Positions 50,683 through 62,290 of a DNA stretch of 64,000 nucleotides are shown one piece after another; positions within the stretch are counted from its first letter, which is position 1, and the number at the start of each line of letters is the position of its first letter. The notes under the pieces were generated by a model. The model made no database searches and was not told where the DNA came from. It saw only the letters and a list, made by a program, of their open reading frames with translations. Source of the DNA: Tubiluchus corallicola. Taxonomy: Eukaryota > Priapulida > Priapulimorpha > Priapulimorphida > Tubiluchidae. The stretch covers positions 1,639,067 through 1,703,066 of the forward strand of contig JAQGDQ010000006.1 of the NCBI GenBank assembly GCA_030141605.1, in the 5' to 3' direction. The position numbers and the translations under genes were made by a program.

Positions 50683-51694
50683 CTAGATACCAGGCACATT
50701 CATCCTGCCTTCCACGACTATAACTGCTTGTCCTGACACAGCCACCCTCCCATCTCCTTTCACATCTATTGCCAAGTCTCCGCCACGTTTTGAACACTGG
50801 CGAGCTGAAAAAAAAACAAGCTGGTGTTAAATACTACGATTCTTTATTCGTCTGATAACCTGACAATTCTAGTTTCCCAACTTTGCTTGAATGACTGTTG
50901 TTGCTGGTCATTGCTATTTACTTAGCTAATTACGGTTGCTAATTTTCCAATTTTTGCAAAGTTAGTAGAATGTTTTTGACTGACAATAATGCAAAAATGA
51001 TAAGTCTGTTGCACTAAAATCGCATAAAACGAAAAAATTATTTGAGTAATTTGTATATGACTTGAGATGTTAACTGAATGCTATTGAACTCTAAAAGGAC
51101 ATCAACAATCACAAATATAAGTGTGCCCATGCAAGTCTTGTTTGCTAAATGGTATACACACAACATGCCATCTGCATTAAATACACAAAGTGCTATTAAA
51201 TCCAAATAAGAAGTTGTTAGTTTGACTGCTGGTAGGTTTTTCTTTTAGGCGGTGAATGTCAGATACAAGTTTACAACAAAGCACAAAAACCTGTGAAAAT
51301 ATCTGATAATTTAAAAAACTGATTTTAAAATTAGTTATAAAATGATAACATTGTCGCACGAAAGTAGAAGTAAGTCTACTTAGAAATATGAGTTTTTTTT
51401 ACTAAATTATGGATGTTTCGATATCCCACAATAAGGGAATTAATTAGAAAACTAAGCTAGTTAACAGTCTAATTTAATAATCTAATAGATACACTACTAT
51501 GTTCACGTGCTAACCATTAATGAAAGATTTTATTCCTATAACTAAGTACAGTTCTATGTATACTATAGTAACTAAGTATAGTAACTGGATGATGCTCGAA
51601 AATAAGAAATTCTGTGATGACGAAATTTACCTGCATAATAGGAGAAATGAGTTCTAATATTTTAAAGTATGGGGTTAGTGCTATACTCATATAT

Positions 51695-51726
<32 letters not shown>

Positions 51727-54700
51727 CACAGATATGACTAAAAGCCAGTCTAAATAAATACTATAGTTATGTTAACACACAATATTTACACAATAACATT
51801 TTCACTGGTATCTCCCAATCAAAAAATAAGCTTAGCTTCATAAAGTGGCACTGAATACATGGAATCCTCAACACTGAATCAGACAGCCGTTTCATAAGAA
51901 AACGTTTTCTATTTTCATATGTAACTGCATCATGCTATCATTCCGATATTATGTGCTTTGTACAGTCATGACAACATAAGTATTCACAATACTTTAAGTA
52001 CCACGCAAATGTTGCTTATCAAGGCATTTCGACCAATAAGGTGCCAACACAGTGTGTGCAGAACCAGTCACTGGATCCTCCGGAATCCCGTTCCAAGGTG
52101 TAAAGAAGCGTGAAAAGAAGTCATAACCATCATCGCTGTCATCTCCTTGAAGTGAAATAATTACGCCACGTATCACGCCAGTCGAGTCTGATGCCACCAT
52201 CTTATCAATCTGAGGATTTAGCGACTCCAGATCATTTCTAAATAAATAAACATATTTTTCAGACAGGAATACAAAAAAACTCACGCAAAATTTTATTTAT
52301 ACCCTGCTTGCAATCAGCAAGCGACGATGTACAGCCACTGGTATCAGTTAATTTTAAAACAACAATAGCGACAACCGACTAACACAGAAATCTTTGACAA
52401 GGATGATAAATCTTTTATTCAACAAATTGTAATACAATAATACACAAAGAGTGCCTCTTTTTGCAGGCAGACGTTTAATAAAGTTTACAGCATAATACAG
52501 TGAAATCTTATTTGTTAGCACATTAAAAATAAATAACAATCCATATTAAACTAACTTCATTATGGGTCCAACATATTTTATATTACATCGCTTCCCATAG
52601 CCTCATAGAAGCATTATTTCCCAACTGAAAACAAAGTGGGCTATTCCTTTACCTTACTACACGACAAATCTTCATCTTGAGAATAACACAATTTAACAGT
52701 TTAATCATTTTGTTATTCGAGCAACACAATAAATTGCTATTATAGAGATCTGCAGTTTCTCGAAATAAAAGCATCTTTAATTAAACAAATGAAAGCATCA
52801 AAAATTATTGTCTCTTTTACATACAACACAATTGAACACAGTTCTTTATCTCCAATAAAGTACCACTACAAATGTGTAGTAAATGGCAAATTTAACATCA
52901 AAATCTGTCGTTTGAAACTAAGGACAAGCACAATCGCTCGCCCACTAATGATAACTCTCTTAACAATAAAGATTCTCTATTATTATACTGTTCAGAACGT
53001 TCAGAGCAAAGTTGCCCCACATTTTACAAATAGTGCACCTCTACTATATTTAGAAACACAAAAGTTTTACTTACATGTATCGAGTGATTAGCCCCAAAGA
53101 CTACTTGCAAGTAATTTGAAATAGAAGGGCTACATAATAAGCCAAAAAATATTAATGTCTAACAGCAGTATAAATGAACGACTAATTTTCAAGCTTTTTT
53201 TACATCTAGTCCTTTAATTCAAGCCACCTAGCCCATCATGTCAAAAATTTTACATCATTACATCGAAATTTTTACCGCTACACTGAAAATAATGAATCAT
53301 GTGTAGATTTTTTTATTATTTGATTGGAATGGCCCCAACACCTGGGTACAGAAAAACCTACTTTTTTGTGACTAATTAACAGGATTAGCTTCTAATGATG
53401 TAATCCCTAGAAAAGAGCTGAAAAACTCCTGGAACACCCCAAATTAACTAGTCAACTAACAGGAGCATCTAGATGCCGTAACAGCTTAGAAATGACTACC
53501 CATCGTGCAAATGTGTTATAAGCATAGAATTCCTGACATCACAGAATATGGCAGTGACTCATATTTCTGCAACTAAAGGTAACAAATCCAATGTGCTATA
53601 CTCCCAAGTCTTACAGTATACTATATGTGATCCTTTCAACATTGAACCGTACCAATGGTAAATATAATGATCTTACGAGAACAAAAGAGTACATACAGTA
53701 CCTTGTCAAGTTACTATCGAGAACTATCAGTAGTTTCTTGGTCGTTGGTGAATACTGCACATCTTTTACAGGCAGATTGCCTACACAAACCTGCAAGATT
53801 AAAATTAACTTTCACTTGGCATCAGTAAATTCAAATAAAAACACAAAGTGAAATTGTCGAAATTCTACTATTGAATTCATTTTATTGTTTAAAGTGGTAG
53901 CAGTTATTTTTTAAATTACCTTTACTGTGTGTGAGATGGGAAATTATAATGACAATTACTCCTTCTTTTTTCTTACAATAAGATCTTAGCCTGTGACATT
54001 AAATAAATATATGCAGTTAATTACAGCGATACTATGTACAGTGAATAGTGATTGTATTTTCTTCATTTACAGTCATACTAAACCTCGCTATAACATAAGG
54101 TTTTACAGCTTAAAATCCTACCCCATTTACGAATATTCAATTTACTTTATTATAAACTTACTGTAAAACTTGTTTCTTTTGATTTTTTATTAAATGGCTG
54201 TTAGCGGTATTAAATTCGAAGAACCGCCATTTTTGTTGCGTGAGACGAATGGCGTTATGAGTAAAGTCACAAAGTCACCAAAGATTGGCAAACAAACATC
54301 GGTAACCGAAGACGCTTTCTGTACCTCGTATGTCATTTTAGCTCACTGGTGCCAAACAAGCGAAACACTGCAATTTTTACGGTAATGCACGCGTTCGAAA
54401 TTTGCAAGAAAAAGGTAACTTATTTAATTTATCTCTTTTTTGTTTAATAACAACTATGAATACTTTATGTAATCATAATAATGTGTTAAGGAAACTTCAG
54501 TGTCTGTTGGGGTTATACAGGCCTTTAAAAAATTGAAATGTTTGATACTTAGGCCCTTATACAAGTCAACTAAAGTTTCAAAGTTGTGGAACTACGAACA
54601 ACGAATGTAGCATTAGCACAAATTATGCAAATTTAAGTTAAAAATCTTGAAAAATCAACATGCTGTGTTTGTTTTCCAATTCAGTAAACTAATCGCAAAC

Positions 54701-57700
54701 AATCGGTACATCTTTGTACTGCATGCATATTAAATGAGCACATTCAATACTCAAAATAAATAACTTTGATTAATACTGTTTTTACCTTCAGCAAATCAAC
54801 AATGGATGACTTATCAAATGGCTGTGGTGGATTGGATGGAAGATCCATTAACAAATATCCATTCTCTTTCTTCTGCACAGTTAAAGGTCCACTCTTTGTT
54901 TCAAAAGTAAGTGAAGGGGATGTATTACCTATTTATAAAAAAATATTTAAAAACTGAACAATGTGATGTGCACCAGCTATATTCTTGAGGTGTTACTTTT
55001 GAGATTTCAGTATAAATGGATATAAACATATTGTGTAATTATGAAGATGACGATGATGATGGTGATGATGATGAGATGATAACGATGATGGTGCCAACAG
55101 TTAAAAGGGCAATCACTTAGACACTGATGTTACCTGTTTCTATCAAATAAGGTGGTACAACACAGCACATGTATCACAATCTACTGAAATATTGATGAAC
55201 TTACAGAAGCTGACATATATTTAGCATTACCAATTGAGAAATATAATACAGCAGCAGTAGCCAGAGTTGCATGGCCACAGAGAGGAACTTCATTAGTAGG
55301 AGTAAACCAGCGCAATCCAAAATGGCTGCCATGCTGAAAATCATTGCTTCCAGGTTGACTTAACAATTTTACAAATGCAGTTTCCGATATGTTCATTTCG
55401 CTTGCAATACTTTGCATCACCTCTTCTGATAAGTCATCGTGAGCCTAGAAACGACATATACACAAATAAAAACAAACAAATAGCAAGGAATCTATTTATG
55501 ATCTACTATCCGATAATTTTTTTATTGCCTTTGTTTCTTTTTTTATTGGGTAGCCAGACTATAACAATTTCAGTAGTAATTATAGGGTCAGGTAAAATTT
55601 CTTGTTATTGTAAGAGTGCTTTGTCACTGCAATAATTACGTCCACTGTGTAAGACTGTAAGGTGTCCAAAGTTGATTTGAGGATTGGCTGTTTGGAAGGT
55701 CAGCACTCCGCTCAGTCCTTTTCACTATTAATAATTATTTCATGATTACTGATTAATGATACTGAATAAGAGGGTCGCACTCTAGTTAAAATTTTCAGAT
55801 AATGCAAAGTTGTACAATCCAATTAACTCTGCAGCGGATTCCCTAATTTTACAGAATGACATTCAGTAATGGAGTAGGTTAAGTAATGACTGACAATGTT
55901 ATTTAATGTTGATAAACGTGAGGAAATGCATTGGGGTTTACAGAATCTTAAAAGAAATTACATCATGAATGGAAGCAGAATAACTCTTCATAGTACAGAT
56001 AGTAAAAGCAATATTGGTGCGATAATAACATTAAACTTGAAATTTTCCCAGCAATGTATTGTCGCTGTCAAAAAAGCAAATAAGAATTTGGGGACGTTTC
56101 TAGAAAGAAAGAAATTCTTTTGAAATCACACATTGCTTTGGTTAGGCTTCATTAAAATTAGAATGTTAATTTTTTTCCCTTTTGGTAAAAAATAATAGTA
56201 TAATATAACTGTAATGATTAAAATAAAATGTTAATATAACATTATAATTAATTATTGGTTGCTATGTATGGGTAAAGGGGTGACAAATGAACATAAGTTT
56301 ATTAGACCACGGAAATGGAATAAATTTGATTGTTCCATTCTATAAACAAACCTTATATATAACCCCCGATAATATCTTTTAATCATAATTACATATCAAT
56401 ATAATATTGATATTCTTAAATAGTGATATTTGTGCTATTTTTCTGGTTTTAATCATGATTAAAAGATATTAGAATAATAAAAGATTATAAAATACTGACC
56501 AAGAAAGAAAACATTTTGCATAAATGTAGATGACAATAAAACTTTTTAAAAAGCGGTAACATTTTGACATTTGTAAATTTTCATTTCTGTGATAGCAAAA
56601 TAAATGGAATGGTAATTTGTCTACCATGGTGACTGCCACACCAAGCCTAGTAAAGTTTAAATTTTTAAATGAAGATTATTTTGTGGAAAAATACGGGGTT
56701 TCTAGAAGTGTGCCTGCTTAACTCCTAATCATTACAGCACAACATGCTGCAAAAGGGATGATAACATTAATAATAAAATTAACAGCACGATGAATGACAA
56801 ACTTCCTTACTTGCGAAGTCTAAGACCTAGCCATAACACAGTTATTGACGGTCGCTCCTCAACAATTTCCGAAATTGAGGTGTCAACTGTTTCATTATTA
56901 AAGTAAATACCCAGACATTTTTTATCAATATGAAAATCAACAACTTAAGCAGAAAACGAAATATTGTAATCAAATTCCAGCATTTTTATCCATGGCAGTC
57001 AGGTGAATTAATTAATGAAACGTGTTAAATCTCATTTTAAACGTGTTGAACACTTGCGGTACAGTTTCTACACTCTCCATGCTTCACCTGCGTGTGGTGA
57101 ATAACGTTGTGGCAGGATGAGGGCGGTCATCCGAAAAGTATTATTGTATGCCGGTACAGGTCTGCATTTACTGGCTGGCGAACTGCCGCGTGTTAAACTG
57201 TTGAAAGTACAGCAGTTTATTTTCATGTTGTGTAACTTTTTCGTATGTTATACGTGTGCAAATACCCAGAATTTGTGTAGCAGAGGATGTAGTAAAGCAA
57301 CAAGCGATGATGACAGTCTTTTTAAGTCTACTGCCATGACGTCATCAGTGCATAGCCGCCCGAGCGCTGAATTGCGTGTATAAAGCAATTGGCATAAGTA
57401 AAATCGAGCAATTATTTATCTAATTACTTAATTATTTTCGAAAAGCGATAAGAATATCATTTCAACACATCATCCTTAAACTTTTGCTAAAAATTGCTGA
57501 TGAGGCTGGGCTTTTACTTTAAGTGAATTCCAAGGGCCCACAACACGAGAAGCGAAGAAATGGGCTCTCATGTTAGTGCGAGAGCATTGTACAAATAATT
57601 TAGAATTGTCCATGTGAATCATGCAGTGGTCTAGAAAAAAATTTGTTGCTACACAAATTGGAACTATCACTAATGACTTTTTAACAGGTAATAAGATCTA

Positions 57701-58442
57701 TAGTATCACGGCGTTGTTCAAGCAAAGATACAAAGTCAGGTTGAATATCAGAGGCCAGAGTAATACACCTCCATTCAGTTCTTTCTAAAGCATTTTTAAA
57801 GGTGACATAAGGTGAGTGACATTGTCATACCATTGCTCAATTTCAGACAAGTCTGCTTGTAAGATCTCTTGATCAGAGGAATTTCTAATTGGACGGTAAG
57901 GCTTTATATCATCAAAAACAGCGGTATACGTGTGTCAGGGGATACACAATCAGTAACATCATTGACAAAAATAAGAAAACAATTGGGTCCTGACAAAGTC
58001 CCTTGAGGAATGCCACTGGTTATATTTCTCCAGAAAGTGGTTACACCATTTAAACCCATTCTTCGCTGTTTGTGTGTTAGAAAATATTGAAACCATTGGA
58101 GTAGTTTCCCTCTTATACCTGCAAATTCCATTTTTAACACGAGACGACGAAGAGGAACAAAATCAAATGCTTTTCTAAAATCAATATATAGAATATCAAT
58201 TGATGGGAGAGAAGGTGCATCAAAGAATTGCGACCAGTCATTTAGGCATTCAAGACTTGTTACAGTGGAACGTTGTGGTAATCAGCCATGACAAATCTAT
58301 CCATGTTCAAAATAATGGGGGTAGCTGCAAAGGTGAGTGAGTTATTATTATTGACCTTGTTTTCCTTATTCAGGCAAACTGCTGCAGGATTTCCAGAAAA
58401 TGGGTAACTTGTAAATGCATCGACGGTAAATAACGACAACAT
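50683..58442 (-). CDS. PBLD: PBLD, phenazine biosynthesis-like (PhzF family) protein, complete six-exon gene (296 aa)
   Basis: Member of the PhzF isomerase/epimerase-like family, with a two-lobed diaminopimelate-epimerase-like fold. In vertebrates PBLD (MAWBP) is a cytosolic protein with no settled substrate. Coding exons in gene order: 58442-58356, 55444-55231, 54928-54786, 53790-53702, 52237-52002, 50804-50683; total 891 nt, frame kept at every junction. Visible motifs: FTVDAFTSYPFSGNPAAVC at the N-terminus; NISETAF with Glu50 at the position of the family's catalytic glutamate; FGLRWFTPTNEVPLCGHATL; DFFSRFFTPWNGIPEDPVTG followed by SAH; C-terminal SKRGGDLAIDVKGDGRVAV. Human PBLD is 288 aa, so this looks full length. 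Exon 1 donor (AAG then GTCAAT) is weak. Exon 2 ends at ATTG before GTAATG; the nearby TCT/GTAAGT site would shift frame. Intron 1 (2.9 kb) contains LINE remnants. Confidence 0.95.
51688..51727. repeat. (TA)n microsatellite in PBLD intron 5
   Basis: TATATA run with a single AAAT break. Confidence 0.9.
55030..55090. repeat. (GAT)n-rich microsatellite in PBLD intron 2
   Basis: GATGACGATGATGATGGTGA and variants. Confidence 0.75.
55785..56150 (+). mobile_element. LINE reverse-transcriptase fragment in PBLD intron 1
   Basis: Plus-strand translation gives SDNAKLYNPINSAADSL, in line with the active-site FADD-KLY region in which A/D residues are altered. After a frameshift it continues FNVDKREEMHWGL and LKFSQQCIVAVKKANKNLG, hallmark of CR1/L2-type LINE reverse transcriptases. 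In-frame stops and frameshifts show decay. Opposite in orientation to PBLD. Confidence 0.75.
56371..56470. repeat. Inverted repeat, possible small palindromic element
   Basis: AATATCTTTTAATCATAATT (56371-56390) pairs with 56451-56470 at 19 of 20 positions, with an AT-rich loop. It lies in PBLD intron 1. Confidence 0.7.
57470..58265 (-). mobile_element. LINE reverse-transcriptase fragment in PBLD intron 1
   Basis: Minus-strand translation gives DILYIDFRKAFDFVPLRRL, GKLLQWFQYFLTHKQRRM, NITSGIPQGTLSGPNCFLIF and VNDVTDCVS: the fingers/palm of a non-LTR reverse transcriptase with its GxPQGxxLGP-like motif. The FADD motif is lost after a stop near 57,904. The C-terminal block (FFASRVVGPWNSL) lies at 57,480-57,600. 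Same orientation as PBLD; it ends 90 bp from exon 1. Confidence 0.8.
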
Positions 58443-58923
58443 TCTCAACTTAATTAAGGAAAAGCTACGTGAAATAAACATTAGCACAAAAACAACGTAT
58501 GAAAGGCGCAGACATTTTGTAATTGGCTTCTTGTACAGTGCTGCCGCAAAGAAAAATGCGGAGAAAACCAAAAATGCGCAGTGCATCAACCAGGAGCGGG
58601 GAGAATGTAGATTAGCCGTGTTAGGTGTTAGTTTTATCGTTATTCGTGTTACAAGTTGGTCAGATTTTATCAATTCGATGACTTTAGGTAACTTAAATTA
58701 TCCTACTCGCTGTGATTTACTGCACCAAGTGTGATTCTAGAAAGCACTTGTAAAACAGTAAGTCGATTCTTTAAGTGACGCTGTTGTTATCTCAGTTGGA
58801 CAGATGCGCCATTTTCATCTTCATTTTAGTGTAACTGATTACTGAACCGTGAAATTTTAGGGATTTGTATAATTGGCGGCATATGAAACCCAACCATCGA
58901 GAAGGCAGGTGACTTTCACGAAC
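58443..58923. promoter_or_regulatory. Candidate bidirectional promoter between PBLD and the small plus-strand gene
   Basis: A 481-bp spacer lies between the PBLD ATG and an ATG on the opposite strand. No TATA box is obvious. Head-to-head spacing resembles the MTA/SRPBCC pair. Inferred from gene layout. Confidence 0.3.
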
Positions 58924-60049
58924 ATGGCGAACATAAGTGACAAGTTGCCATGTGCGGAAAGGATAGTAAAAAGTAAGTATAATTATTAATGTTTTTTCGA
59001 TTTGCAGTTGAATGTACAGTTGTACCTCGTACGCTGCACGTAGCTACATGCTGTAGAAATGTATATATTTATTTAGCTGAGACGGGTTTATTTATATTAG
59101 GCACAGCTAAGCATAACACTTCGAGTTTTTCAATTTAAGATTGTGATTGCTAAATAAAATGTGAACTTTGGTGAGTTAAAGCGTAAACCAATTTTTGCTA
59201 TATCAAAGTTCACAGTTATAGTAAACTAAAGTGAAACAAGTTGGAGACAGCTGCCTTTTTATATATAGGAATTTCTGGTATTCATTTTTCATTGAATAAA
59301 GAAAATTTAAATTAATGCCCAAAAGAATGGATGATTTAAAATGTCTGTAGTCACATCATATTGTCCACTAATTAAGTGCTTGAATTTTTTATCTAATAAT
59401 GACCGGTTAACCTTAGCTATTTTAGGCCTAGACGTCAAAGCAAAATTAAGTCCAAGTAAAAAAAGTAAAAAAGAAACATTCTTTCTTAAAAATAATAATG
59501 TTAGATGTTATAAGTGGAGGAATGGATGTTAAGAAGTATTAAGTTAAAGAGTTAGAGAGATATTTTAGTAGATTGAACATTGTCATTGTTCTTTATACAT
59601 GTGAATGAACGTTACCCTGGATACATCTGCATACTGATTTCTTGTAAATTATGCATTAGCAGTGCTGCATCATAGTGCATATAGCCGCAGTGGTTACTGT
59701 TTAGCAGGATAGCTGCATTGATGATTGCAAATTTATGCAGGCAAACCTTTCTTGTGTTAAAAAAACTGCTTTGGTCATGTCACATTGTGAAACATCATGA
59801 AAGATGTTTGTAAAAAAATGTGGTTGCAAAAAGTTGCAAAATAAACCATAGACTGAGGCTAGCCCCTCAATGTATGTTTCCAATGGATGTATCCTAAATA
59901 TGCATCCTCTTTTCAGTACTCGTGTTGTTGTTGGTTTTTTCTTTTTCTTCGTAGGCGCTGTACATGAAAAAAGGCTTAGGCTTCGACTCTTAAAAGCAGA
60001 TCCAATAAATTGTTTGGTTTGGGTTGATACTAGAGAATATCATGAATAG
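58924..60049 (+). CDS. Possible two-exon gene for a 47-aa basic protein, unrecognised
   Basis: Exon 1 is 58924-58972: ATG, opening MANISDKLPCAERIVK, then a strong donor AAAA/GTAAGT. Exon 2 starts at 59955 after a pyrimidine-rich acceptor (TTTTTCTTCGTAG) and stays in frame to a TAG at 60047-60049. It encodes a basic stretch (EKRLRLRLLK) and ends DTREYHE. An AATAAA signal sits at about 60055, immediately after the stop, which would give a very short 3' UTR. I recognise no family and no signal peptide or membrane segment. It lies divergently next to PBLD. Support is start context, splice consensus, frame and polyadenylation signal; chance assembly is possible for so short a product, and further exons could exist. 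Confidence 0.4.
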
Positions 60050-60052
60050 ACT

Positions 60053-60060
60053 AATAAAGT
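60053..60060 (+). terminator. Possible polyadenylation signal AATAAA
   Basis: AATAAA lies a few bases after the stop codon of the 47-aa gene model and is followed within about 40 bases by T/G-rich sequence, the usual arrangement for 3' end formation. Such hexamers are common by chance in AT-rich DNA. Confidence 0.3.
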
Positions 60061-60863
60061 TGGATTTGTCGTATATGACATGTCTAAGATGGTGATGTTG
60101 ATGTCATGTTCACAGAAAGCTATTTGAGGTTGTACTATACCTAAACTAATGTAGCGAAATTTTTCAGAGTGAATCCATAGTTCTTCTATGAGTGCTATAA
60201 TGACGGTTATAATTAATGATCAATGTTAGTCAAAGTGTAGCTATCATCAAGCCTCTTGTCTGGAAGAAAGTTCTTAAAGGTTCTCAAAGCTTACTAGCTT
60301 CGCAAAATCTTATTTTGGTACTAGGCATTATAATACATGTTTAAAACTATTAGCTACAAGTTTTGTGCATGCCCTAAGTATTTTTAAGTGAGTAGTCATA
60401 AAACTTTAAATTGGCAATAGCAATAAGTGTTTGAAAAAGTTTTGTATTAAAGTAGCAGTTTTGTTAGTTGCAGTGTTAATGGTAGAGGCAGTAGCAAATA
60501 GCAATAGCAGTAATAATAAGAAGGCTAAACTCCGCAAAAAAGTTAGCGCATAACCCACGATGACAAACTACACCACACCCACCACACCACGCCACCCACA
60601 CCCACTACATCATACCGTACCCCCCATGTCACACCCGCAAAACCGTCACTTTAACACGTTACTATACTAATACTAATACTATACTACTATACAAATACTC
60701 TACTATACTATTTACTATCTATTGTGTGTTTCCTGTAGGCAGTACAGCCATAGCCATTAGCCAATGTTTGTGTCCATCTCTGTGAATGGTCTATTCCATG
60801 TCATTCAACTGCTTTTCCTAGCTTCACATAGTTATCCCAATTTGCCTGAAGCCTTGTTTTTTA

Positions 60864-60891
60864 TTATATGCATATATATATATATATGCTT

Positions 60892-60935
<44 letters not shown>

Positions 60936-61010
60936 TATACTATATACTATATATATATATGCTTGACTATATATATATATAGTTGAATGACATGGAATAT
61001 ATATACATAT
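60864..61010. repeat. (TA)n microsatellite with internal duplication
   Basis: TATATA runs interrupted by ATGCTTGACTATATA occurring twice, plus TAGTATATACTATATACTAT. Confidence 0.93.
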
Positions 61011-61879
61011 AATATTATATTCTGTAAATGCAAAATTATTAATATTAATTTATTTATTAGCCACAGTTGCTTGGCAGGTAGTTTTTAAACATTTTTGTGA
61101 TAGTATGTGTACTTAAATACAATTCTATCAACCGTAGGAGCTGGCGTACAAAATATTTCAAAGTTAAACCAAAATAAAAAAGAATAAAAATTCGTTTCAA
61201 AGTCAAATTCAGAAAAATTTGTTAACCCGAAGTAAAAAAGAGATATTTTGGAGATTTTTGTAAAATCACATACGTGAATATTGGCATCTTCGGGACACAA
61301 ATAGCCTTCTGGTTTGTTTAATGGTCTGAGTCACACTGGTATTCATGACATAGATTAACTTACAAAATCACACGTGAGAATGACGATATGATACTTTTTG
61401 CCTAAATTTTGTTATTTTAGAAAAGTTAAATATTCGTGTTTCTCGTGTCATTTTACACTGTGCAGTATGTAGCTGTGCTATGAGGAAGTGTAAATAATAC
61501 ACATATGATCACACCACTATGAAGCACAAGGGTACATGGCCTCTTCGTTTGGAAATCGTGTTATTACTGTCTAATATAATACTTTGGTCTTTTAACCTTT
61601 AGATTTTGAAAGTCGATAAATGAATCTTTTGCATTTTCAGTTTATTAAACTTCACCTTATTGTTAGTAGTTTGGCTGCAAGGGCAAAAAGAATTTATGCA
61701 TGCTTTACTTTTATTATAAATGATTTTTACAATTGTAACTCCAGACTTCCACACTTAATGTTAGGGATTTAAAAAATAAGTCTTTAAAATAGTATGAATA
61801 GCGTCTTAAATGATACAAGGCTGTGAGTTCAAGTTTTAATTTGAATTTGTTAAATTTTGTGATTGACATTCATAAAATT

Positions 61880-62290
61880 TAGTCATGTGCTATAAAATTG
61901 TTCATAAAGAGCTATATCTAAATGTTGACAAACTTGTCAACAAAACCAAAAGTAACCATTCGCTCAAACTCTTTGTTAGGCGTACTGCAAAAAAAGCTTT
62001 TGCTGACTTTTTCTCGAACAAGGTTGTCCCTATCTGGAATAGCTTACCCGCACAACTAAATGGATTTCCACTTGTAACAGCACAGACCCAAAACATTTTA
62101 AAACTAGGTTAGATGCTGTGGACTTAATTGGATTTTTGCTTTTTGATTGGCTCTTATAAGCAAGTAATTCAGCCTCTGAGCGTCTCCCCAACATCATAAA
62201 TTCGATGATTTTTTTATGTAAACACTTGCTTTTTAATTATGGTTTGTGTGTGATGTGAAAATAAATTAAATTAAAATTTAAAAAATTAAA
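61880..62290 (+). mobile_element. LINE ORF2 C-terminus and 3' tail
   Basis: The 75-residue open frame at 61885-62112 contains NHSLKLFVRRTAKKAFADFF and VVPIWNSLPAQLNG, the usual C-terminal end of LINE ORF2. It is followed by a 3' UTR and an AATTAAATTAAAATT tail near 62,260-62,285. It relates to the block at 11,340-11,450 (VVPIWNSLPA shared). Confidence 0.7.

Noticed and set aside
54194-54385. 63-residue plus-strand frame in PBLD intron 3
   Set aside because: No homology recognised and no splice context; could be a relic but is not supported.
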